Shown here piece after piece: positions 1 through 4,341 of a DNA stretch of 6,661 nt. The translations under genes and the position numbers were made by a program. The stretch is taken from contig CAVGOA010000080.1 in assembly GCA_963630635.1 (NCBI GenBank), positions 1 through 6,661 on the forward strand. Reading direction: 5' to 3'. Every line of letters begins with the position of its first letter. Within the stretch, counting starts at the first letter, position 1. Below the pieces are notes generated by a model that saw only the letters and a list, made by a program, of their open reading frames with translations, did no database searches and was not told where the DNA came from. Origin of the DNA: Paratractidigestivibacter sp963630635. Its GTDB lineage: Bacteria > Actinomycetota > Coriobacteriia > Coriobacteriales > Atopobiaceae.

Positions 1-87
1 TCTTCATAGTTGTGAATCCTACCAACTTGGTGGGAAAATGCCAACCCCTAATTTGGTAACGCCTTTGTTTCGCGGGCTGCGACGCAG
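1..87. other. Region downstream of the glycosylase gene
   Basis: These 87 bp follow the glycosylase stop codon. I see no clear intrinsic terminator. There is a 13-bp near-perfect palindrome around A82 (76-88), touching the stop codon, without a T run, and short inverted repeats TACCAA/TTGGTA at 19-24 and 53-58. No coding region is supported. Confidence 0.5.
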
Positions 88-1002
88 CTAGACGGCCCAA
101 AAATCGCCTGCGGGCGACGGGGTTTTGTGGCAGAAGCCTTCATTTTCTAGCTCGGCGAGAAGGGCGACGGCGGCGTCTTGGGTGACCGCGGGCCGCCCCG
201 CGGCGGCCTCTTGTGCGGTGAGGTCCTGGGCGGCTTGCGCGGCTGTGACGCCCTGGCGGTTGGCCAGCAGCAGGCGCACCAGAGCGGCTCGCTTTTGGCG
301 GTGCGAGCCCTCGAACTTGGACTGGCGCGTGTGACCGGCCGAGCGGCGCGACGGATTGGGCTGCGTACGCTTGAGATAGGCGCCGTAGTCGAGAAGTGCG
401 TAGTACCAGGTACGAGGGTCGTCGGCGGGATCGCGGTCGTCCTGCGGGCACGTGGCGTCGACCAACGGGATCAGTTGCTTGTCCGTGATGCCCGCCTGGC
501 CCGGGAAAAGCTGGTGGAGAAGGACGGCGCGGACGTTTGTCTCTAAGTAGACCGAATGCAAGTTGAAGGCAAAGGCGCGGATGCCCGCGGCGGTGGCGGG
601 GCCAATGCCGGGCAGGGCGCACAGGGCGCGGGCGTCTCTTGGAAAGGCAGCGCCCTCCCCCACCAGGGCCTGCGCGGCTTTTTGGACGGCCAAGGCGCGG
701 CGGTTGTAGCCTAGGCCCTGCCACTCCTCTAGCACGTCGGCCTGCGGGGCGCCGGCCAAGGCGGCCACGTTGGGAAAGCGGTCGAGCCAGCGCTGCCAGC
801 GGCCGTCGACGCGCAGGACCTGCGTCTGTTGCAGCATGACCTCGGATATCCAAATGGCGTAGGGGTCGCGGGTTTCTCGCCAAGGTAAGTCTCGGTACAG
901 AAGACGGCCCTGCTCAAGGACGGTGGCGCGAAACGCGTCGAGCTGCCCCTGCGAGAAGGGCAGCTCGGGCGATTGGTTGCTTGTTTGATGCTGTGCGGGC
1001 AC
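88..1002 (-). CDS. MutY-like HhH-GPD DNA glycosylase without Fe-S cluster
   Basis: This is a 304-residue base-excision-repair glycosylase of the HhH-GPD superfamily, probably cytoplasmic. The N-terminal catalytic core is clear. WISEVMLQQTQV at residues 51-62 carries E54, the equivalent of the MutY proton-donor Glu. GLGYNRRAL is at 96-104, and the helix-hairpin-helix LPGIGPATAAG is at 130-140. The stretch YLETNV at 152-157 puts Glu154 where MutY has its catalytic Asp (LDGNV). The CX6CX2CX5C iron-sulfur motif expected after about residue 205 is absent; that segment instead reads DYGAYLKRTQPNPSRRS and continues to about 238. Residues 239-304 look like a winged helix, not the NUDIX-like 8-oxoG-recognition domain of MutY, and the protein is shorter than the usual 350 or so residues. 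The start is GTG, 7 bp after the HAD gene stop, with only a weak ribosome binding site, which suggests translational coupling. Cluster-less MutY homologues are known. Family membership is secure; adenine specificity is inference, so no symbol is given. Confidence 0.9.
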   Translation of the reverse strand: MPAQHQTSNQSPELPFSQGQLDAFRATVLEQGRLLYRDLPWRETRDPYAIWISEVMLQQTQVLRVDGRWQRWLDRFPNVAALAGAPQADVLEEWQGLGYNRRALAVQKAAQALVGEGAAFPRDARALCALPGIGPATAAGIRAFAFNLHSVYLETNVRAVLLHQLFPGQAGITDKQLIPLVDATCPQDDRDPADDPRTWYYALLDYGAYLKRTQPNPSRRSAGHTRQSKFEGSHRQKRAALVRLLLANRQGVTAAQAAQDLTAQEAAAGRPAVTQDAAVALLAELENEGFCHKTPSPAGDFWAV

Positions 1003-1009
1003 GGCGGCG

Positions 1010-1699
1010 CTACTTATCCCAGTCCAGGATGTGCCAGCCGTTACGCTTGGCCACGGGCTTCAACGTGTTGCCGGGGCAGACGGCAAAGGCCTCTTTGGCG
1101 TGGGCGAGAAGGTCCTCGTCGGTGTGGTGGTCGCCGTAGGCGTAGGCAAGCTCCCAGGTGCCCTGGCCCAGGTGCTCGTTGCACCAGGCCTCGACGGCGC
1201 GGTACTTCTCGTCACCTGCCAAGACATTGCCCTCGACCTCGCCGGTGTAGTTGCCCTGCGGGTCCTTCTCCATCTTGGTGGCAATGCAGCCGTCGATGCC
1301 CATCTTCTTGGCCGCGGCCTGGGCAATGGGCTCGAAGGTAGCCGAGACCAAAAGGGTCACGCAGCCTTCCTCGCGGCGACGGGCGACCTCGGCCAGGGCG
1401 GCCTTGCGGTAGCGCGGCAGAAGGACATCGTCGTGGAACTGGCGCATGATCTTATCGACATCGGCGGCCTCCATCTGCGTGAGGGCGCCAAAGACCAGCT
1501 CGCGGGCCTCGCTTTGGCGGTAGGGCAGGTGGAGCTTGTAGCGAAGGCCCCAAACACCCAACGTGAGGGCGCGGCCCAGGGTCATGATGCGGTGGCGCAG
1601 CAGGTAGGTGGTAAAGAGGGCGCCGGACTGGCCGTCGACGGAGGTCCCGTCGAAGTCGAAGGCGGCTACTTTGGTGATTTGTGCGTCAGAGCTAGACAT
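1010..1699 (-). CDS. HAD-IB family phosphatase-like hydrolase (SerB-like fold)
   Basis: This is a 229-residue cytoplasmic phosphohydrolase of the haloacid dehalogenase superfamily, subfamily IB. Motif I is DFDGT at residues 15-19, with D15 the expected nucleophile and D17 the acid/base. Motif II is VSAT at 118-121 (S119). Motif III is K165 within GDEKYRA. Motif IV is YGDHHTDEDLL at 188-198, with D190 and D194 as the Mg2+-binding acids. A helical cap lies between motifs I and II, about residues 25-110, and the chain ends in GWHILDW, typical of this group. The length is normal for HAD-IB proteins. The residue after the first motif IV Asp is His where Ser is more usual. The ATG is the only start available after an upstream in-frame TGA; the ribosome binding site is poor. 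It is the first gene of a pair with the glycosylase downstream. The substrate is unknown; it might be a phosphomonoester such as phosphoserine, but nothing nearby supports serine biosynthesis. Confidence 0.92.
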   Translation of the reverse strand: MSSSDAQITKVAAFDFDGTSVDGQSGALFTTYLLRHRIMTLGRALTLGVWGLRYKLHLPYRQSEARELVFGALTQMEAADVDKIMRQFHDDVLLPRYRKAALAEVARRREEGCVTLLVSATFEPIAQAAAKKMGIDGCIATKMEKDPQGNYTGEVEGNVLAGDEKYRAVEAWCNEHLGQGTWELAYAYGDHHTDEDLLAHAKEAFAVCPGNTLKPVAKRNGWHILDWDK

Positions 1700-1924
1700 A
1701 AGGTTTCGGCTTTCGCGATTGCTTGCATCGGGTCACATGATACCTAAACCGAGCGGCGCGGGCGGGCTGCGGTCGCGATAGGTAGCGTGGCGGACACGAT
1801 TTGCGAAATAGTTTTTCGGCGGCGGGCGCACGGCGGGTAAGGTGGGTGTCCGGCGCAGCTTTGGTGCGCGCCACGCTTGTGGCCTTTGTGCGCGCGGCTT
1901 TGAGGCGTAGTGAATTTCGGCATG
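1700..1924. other. Intergenic region, no gene supported
   Basis: About 225 bp lie between the tRNA terminator and the HAD gene. Apart from the possible -10 box, the only structures I see are a short direct repeat (CTTTGGTGCGCGC near 1860 and CTTTGTGCGCGC near 1884) and a 5-bp inverted repeat CGAAA/TTTCG at 1804-1818. Minus-strand open frames cross it but start inside the tRNA terminator and have no ribosome binding site. Confidence 0.6.
1737..1742 (-). promoter_or_regulatory. Possible -10 box for the HAD/glycosylase pair
   Basis: On the minus strand TATCAT lies about 37 nt upstream of the HAD ATG, preceded by TTTAGG. It matches four of six positions of the TATAAT consensus. No -35 resembling TTGACA occurs at 16-18 nt, where the sequence is C-rich. 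A promoter is expected somewhere in 1700-1924 because an intrinsic terminator isolates this pair from the tRNA, but this exact assignment is weak. Confidence 0.3.
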
Positions 1925-1950
1925 AAAAAGGCCCTCCAATGGAGGGCCTT
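1925..1950 (-). terminator. Intrinsic terminator of the tRNA-Asp transcript
   Basis: On the minus strand an 11-bp perfect inverted repeat (arms 1928-1938 and 1940-1950; in practice a 9-10 bp stem with a 3-5 nt loop) runs into a T tract made of TTTTT at 1925-1929. It starts 12 nt after the tRNA CCA end. This is a textbook Rho-independent terminator. There is no T run on the plus-strand side, so it works in one direction only. Confidence 0.93.
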
Positions 1951-1961
1951 ATCAAGTGCAA

Positions 1962-2038
1962 TGGCGGGATGTAAGGGACTCGAACCCTCGACCTCCGACG
2001 TGACAGGCCGGCGCTCTAACCAGCTGAGCTAACACCCC
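1962..2038 (-). tRNA. tRNA-Asp (anticodon GTC)
   Basis: The 77-nt gene folds as a complete cloverleaf. The acceptor stem is GGGGTGT paired with ACATCCC (one G-T wobble), followed by discriminator G and an encoded CCA at 1962-1964. T8 and A9 are followed by a D stem GCTC/GAGC around loop AGCTGGTTA. The anticodon stem is CCGGC/GTCGG around CTGTCAC, and the anticodon GTC is at 2002-2004. A 5-nt variable loop precedes the T stem GAGGG/CCCTT with loop TTCGAGT. All expected invariant positions are present. It reads GAC and GAU aspartate codons. It has its own promoter and terminator and is not linked to another tRNA in this window. Confidence 0.98.
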
Positions 2039-2059
2039 GTGCGCCTTGCGCGAGGGTTA

Positions 2060-2088
2060 TTATTACACAGACTTTGGCCGAGCGTCTA
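2060..2088 (-). promoter_or_regulatory. Promoter of tRNA-Asp (-35 TAGACG, -10 TAATAA)
   Basis: On the minus strand TAGACG (2083-2088, four of six matches to TTGACA) is separated by exactly 17 nt from TAATAA (2060-2065, within TAATAATAA). The predicted start near 2053 would leave a leader of about 15 nt before the mature tRNA. The A/T-rich tract upstream of the -35 could act as an UP element. Confidence 0.7.
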
Positions 2089-2089
2089 G

Positions 2090-2132
2090 TGAGAATTTGA
2101 AAAAATTTTTGATTTGGGCAGATTTTTTCTAA
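2090..2132 (-). promoter_or_regulatory. A/T-rich tract upstream of the tRNA promoter, UP-element-like
   Basis: This stretch has runs of five or six A or T (AAAAAATTTTT near 2099-2110, ATTTTTT at 2122-2128) in an otherwise GC-rich genome. It lies immediately upstream of the tRNA -35 box, where the RNA polymerase alpha C-terminal domains contact UP elements of stable-RNA promoters. The UP-element role is inference from base composition and position. Confidence 0.4.
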
Positions 2133-2223
2133 GAACAGCCGTTGACCTGGGGATTTGCGGTTTGCTGCGGATCGGCAAGCGGCCGCGGGACCGCCAGGGG
2201 CCCGGGCCCTGATTTCATTTTTT

Positions 2224-2349
2224 ACGAAATTGGGGACCAGTAGCGCGGATCGGCGAGTAGCCCGCCGTTCTGCCCGACAAAACCGCAGGTCGCCAGAAGC
2301 CAAATAGGCCGGCTACTCAACAAAAGCTAATACTGGTCCCCAATTTCGT
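2224..2349. repeat. 126-bp nested inverted-repeat element
   Basis: The ends are a perfect 19-bp inverted repeat, ACGAAATTGGGGACCAGTA at 2224-2242 and its reverse complement at 2331-2349. Inside lies a second pair of 12-bp arms with one mismatch (2255-2266 and 2307-2318, GAGTAGCC plus SGCC). The two arm pairs are separated by 12 unrelated bases on each side. The 40-nt centre can pair further (TTCTG 2268-2272 with CAGAA 2294-2298; CGAC 2275-2278 with GTCG 2289-2292). No open reading frame is plausible. It lies between the tRNA-Asp promoter and the terminator of the dnaX operon. It could be a miniature non-autonomous transposon, a REP/BIME-like repeat, or a structured RNA. On the plus strand it is followed after 2 nt by TTTTT, so a terminator-like role in that direction is possible. 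I see no clear target-site duplication. Confidence 0.75.
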
Positions 2350-2371
2350 CGTTTTTGAGCTTGAAGGCACG

Positions 2372-2405
2372 AAAAAACGCCCGCGCCGGGGTTGGCGCGG
2401 GCGTT
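2372..2405 (-). terminator. Intrinsic terminator of the dnaX-ybaB-recR operon
   Basis: On the minus strand a perfect 12-bp G/C-rich stem (AACGCCCGCGCC at 2376-2387 with its complement at 2394-2405) and a 6-nt loop are followed by a T run at 2372-2377. It begins 27 bp after the stop codon of the membrane-protein gene. A strong Rho-independent terminator ending the operon. Confidence 0.95.
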
Positions 2406-2432
2406 GCGGGCACGACGAGATGCCGGGCGACC

Positions 2433-3275
2433 CTACTCCAGGGCCACCGAGGTGGTGTTGCCGTTGGAATCCTTGACGATAACGTTGGAGCCGTCCAAAG
2501 TGGCCGACTCGATGGAGCCAGAGCCGCCGGCCTCGTTGCCGTCCATCGTCATGACGTAGGCGGGCAGCGAGCCGTCGGCGATAACGTAGCTCACCACGTC
2601 CCAGTTGCCGTTGCGGTTCTCGGGGATGACCAACACGCTGTTATAGAGAATGAGCGCGCGGGGCTCGCCCTCGATCTCAAAGACGGTCGTGGCAGCACCC
2701 GAGCCGTTGGCATCTTGGCGCACAACCCCGTAATTGCCCGAGGCCTGCTTCTCGATGGTGTAGGTCATGCCCTGATAAACAACCGAGTCGTCAGCCGTGG
2801 TCGTAACCTGCTGCTGCTCTTGCTGCCAGGCGCTCTGCGGCTGGTCGCCCTGCTCGGCCTGGTCCTGCGAGGGCCCAAAGAGGCCAGCAACGCACCCCAC
2901 AACTAAGACGAGAAGAACCAGCACCAAAAAGGCGCCGCCGACCAAGATAAAGATGTTCTTGCGGGTGCGCTCGGGGCCCTGGGCGGTCTGGGCCGTGGCG
3001 GTCGCGGGCCTCTTGCGGCCACGCGCCTTGTTGGCCGAGGCCGTTAGCTGGTCCGACGAATGACGCTTGGCAAAGCGCTTCTCGGCGTTGACTCGGGCCT
3101 GCTCGGCAGCTTGGGCAGCGTTCTTACGCGTGGTCACGCGAGCGCCCTGGCCCGCGTGGAGGGTCGTGATGTTTTGGCCCGGGGCCGGGGCGGCTCCGGG
3201 AGCGTTTGTCGACGGCGAACCCTGCTGCGTGTAGTGCCCTTGGGGCCTGTTTGGTTCATATGGATTGGTTGCCAT
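2433..3275 (-). CDS. Unrecognised single-pass membrane protein, bitopic, type N-in/C-out
   Basis: This is a 280-residue protein I cannot assign to a named family. Residues 1-106 are hydrophilic, Pro/Gln/Ala-rich at first and then strongly basic (Arg/Lys clusters at 61-71 and 83-89), so probably disordered and cytoplasmic. RTRK at 103-106 precedes one clear membrane helix at 107-131. The segment 135-157 is Gln/Asp-rich. Residues 158-280 look like an extracytoplasmic beta-rich domain with repeated short strands and Gly/Asn/Asp turns. The membrane helix ends in VVGC (C128), which resembles a lipobox but is far too internal for a normal lipoprotein signal. The gene starts 48 bp after recR in the same direction. 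Its purine-rich site GAGAGGG lies 12 nt before the ATG, which is longer than optimal. It is followed by a strong terminator, so it is the last gene of the dnaX operon. Its role there is unknown; a cell-surface or envelope function is only a guess. Confidence 0.87.
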   Translation of the reverse strand: MATNPYEPNRPQGHYTQQGSPSTNAPGAAPAPGQNITTLHAGQGARVTTRKNAAQAAEQARVNAEKRFAKRHSSDQLTASANKARGRKRPATATAQTAQGPERTRKNIFILVGGAFLVLVLLVLVVGCVAGLFGPSQDQAEQGDQPQSAWQQEQQQVTTTADDSVVYQGMTYTIEKQASGNYGVVRQDANGSGAATTVFEIEGEPRALILYNSVLVIPENRNGNWDVVSYVIADGSLPAYVMTMDGNEAGGSGSIESATLDGSNVIVKDSNGNTTSVALE

Positions 3276-3297
3276 GCGATTTAGTTTCCCTCTCTGG

Positions 3298-3319
3298 GCG
3301 GCCCGGCGGCGCGGGCCGC
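3298..3319 (-). other. G/C hairpin between recR and the membrane-protein gene
   Basis: An 8-bp perfect inverted repeat (GCGGCCCG at 3298-3305 with CGGGCCGC at 3312-3319, 6-nt loop) sits just after the recR stop and 3 nt before the ribosome binding site of the next gene. It has no T run, so it is not a standard terminator. It may protect or process the mRNA or reduce translation of the downstream gene. Confidence 0.5.
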
Positions 3320-3323
3320 TGCT

Positions 3324-3932
3324 CTATAGTTCCCGGCGCGCCTCGATCGCGCGGCCCAAGGTGACCTCGTCGGCGTACTCCAAATCGCCGCCCACGGGAA
3401 GGCCGCTGGCCAACCGAGTGACCGTGACGCCCAAGGGCCGGATGACGCGCGAGAGGTAGGTCGCGGTCGTCTCGCCCTCGACGTCGGGGTTGGTGGCGAG
3501 AATAACCTCCTGGACCTCGCCATCTGCCAGGCGCTGAAGCAGCTCGCGGACGTGCAGCTGGTCGGGGCCGATCTTGTCCATGGGGCTAATGACGCCGCCC
3601 AGGACGTGGTAAAGGCCGTGGTAAGAACCGGTGCGCTCGATCGCCTGGACGTCGCGCGGCTCGGAGACCACGCAGATCGCGGAGCGGTCGCGCGTGTGGT
3701 CCATGCAAACGTCGCAGGTCTCGCGCGTGGCGTAGCTAAAGCAGACGGGGCAGAAGTGGACCTGCTGCTTGACCTCCAGGATGGCGTGCGCCAGGCGACG
3801 GGCCTCCTCGGCGTCGGCCTCCAGCAGGTAGTACGCGATGCGCTGGGCAGACTTGGGGCCGATGCCCGGAAGCCTGCCCAGCTCATCCAAAAGGCGCTGG
3901 AGCGCGTGACCGTCGTTTGGCGTGTAGGCCAT
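3324..3932 (-). CDS. recR: Recombination mediator protein RecR
   Basis: RecR works with RecF and RecO to load RecA on single-stranded DNA at gaps and stalled forks, in the cytoplasm on the nucleoid. The 202-residue length matches the family. Residues 19-37 contain the helix-hairpin-helix (LPGIGPKSAQRIAYYLL from 21). A zinc finger follows with C61, C64, C73 and C76 in CPVC...CDVC. The TOPRIM domain spans about 82-178, with VVSEPRDV near 88-95 and ATNPDVEGETTA in its second half. The C-terminal signature SGLPVGGDLEYADEVTLGRA is complete. The ATG follows AAGGA (3942-3946) at 9 nt. It starts 15 bp after the ybaB stop, with the ribosome binding site in that gap, which fits co-transcription and possible coupling. 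No key residue is missing. Confidence 0.99.
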   Translation of the reverse strand: MAYTPNDGHALQRLLDELGRLPGIGPKSAQRIAYYLLEADAEEARRLAHAILEVKQQVHFCPVCFSYATRETCDVCMDHTRDRSAICVVSEPRDVQAIERTGSYHGLYHVLGGVISPMDKIGPDQLHVRELLQRLADGEVQEVILATNPDVEGETTATYLSRVIRPLGVTVTRLASGLPVGGDLEYADEVTLGRAIEARREL

Positions 3933-3947
3933 GTGACCTGGTCCTTC

Positions 3948-4286
3948 TTAGAAGAGGCCGGGGATGTTGAGGCCGCCGGTAAGGGCGCTCATCTGCTGGC
4001 TGGCCGCGGCCTCGGCAGAGGCCAGGACGTCGTTGACGGCGGCCATGATCATGTCCTGGAGCATCTCGACGTCCTCGGGGTCGACGGCCTCGGGGTCGAT
4101 GGTGAGCGAGGTCAGGCGCATGTCGCCGGTGGCGGTGACCTTGACGGTGCCGCCGCCCGCGCTGGCGCTGACCTCGGTCTCGGAGGCCTTCTGCTGGGCA
4201 GCAAGGAGCTGCTCTTGCATCTTGCGGGCCTGCTGCATCATCTGGTTGCGGTTCATGCCGCCCATGTTGAATCCACCACGAGCCAT
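3948..4286 (-). CDS. ybaB: YbaB/EbfC family nucleoid-associated protein
   Basis: This is a small DNA-binding protein of the YbaB/EbfC family, which forms homodimers and binds DNA as part of the nucleoid. The 112 residues fit the family. The N-terminal MARGGFNMGGMNRNQMM is a Gly/Met-rich leader seen in several Gram-positive members, followed by a long helix (QQARKMQEQLLAAQQK, residues 18-33). The core GGGTVKVTATGDMRLTSLTI and the following DPEDVEMLQDMIMAAVNDVL helix are the family signature, and the chain ends in GGLNIPGLF. The ATG is preceded by AAAGGA (4293-4298) at 6 nt. It lies 55 bp downstream of dnaX and 15 bp upstream of recR, the usual place for this gene. A later Met (residue 8 or 11) could be an alternative start, but the ribosome binding site favours this one. 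Confidence 0.97.
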   Translation of the reverse strand: MARGGFNMGGMNRNQMMQQARKMQEQLLAAQQKASETEVSASAGGGTVKVTATGDMRLTSLTIDPEAVDPEDVEMLQDMIMAAVNDVLASAEAAASQQMSALTGGLNIPGLF

Positions 4287-4341
4287 GTTGGTTCCTTTCT
4301 TTTGCTGGCGAGAAGTGCGGGCCGGGGCTTAGTGCCCGGGG

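Larger units (their letters stand above)
2039..2371. other. Non-coding region between tRNA-Asp and the dnaX operon
   Basis: This stretch of about 330 bp has no supportable gene. From left to right it holds the tRNA leader and promoter, the A/T-rich tract, a G/C-rich stretch with a 12-bp palindrome (2198-2209), the 126-bp inverted-repeat element, and a short spacer leading to the dnaX-operon terminator. A 95-codon frame crossing it overlaps the tRNA and the palindrome and is not credible. Confidence 0.7.

Noticed and set aside
76..88. Palindrome GCTGCG-A-CGCAGC as a terminator after the glycosylase gene
   Set aside because: The 6-bp arms are separated by one base, so the loop is too tight, and no T run follows on the minus strand.
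1031..1747. 238-codon plus-strand frame antisense to the HAD gene
   Set aside because: The HAD frame has all four catalytic motifs, whereas this one has none and no ribosome binding site.
1692..1961. Open frames of 89 and 68 codons upstream of the HAD gene on the minus strand
   Set aside because: Their starts lie in or next to the tRNA terminator, they lack ribosome binding sites, and their Arg/Pro/Ala composition looks random.
2142..2170. TTGACC on the plus strand as a -35 box for a transcript across the element
   Set aside because: No -10-like hexamer lies at 16-18 nt; the sequence there is CTGCGG.
2016..2303. 95-codon minus-strand frame crossing the inverted-repeat element and tRNA promoter
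   Set aside because: It overlaps the tRNA, its promoter and the element, and its sequence is Arg/Ala-rich without domain features.
4322..4341. Hairpin in the dnaX-ybaB gap
   Set aside because: The CCGGG/CCCGG pairing needs a bulge and has no T run; too weak to call a terminator or regulator.
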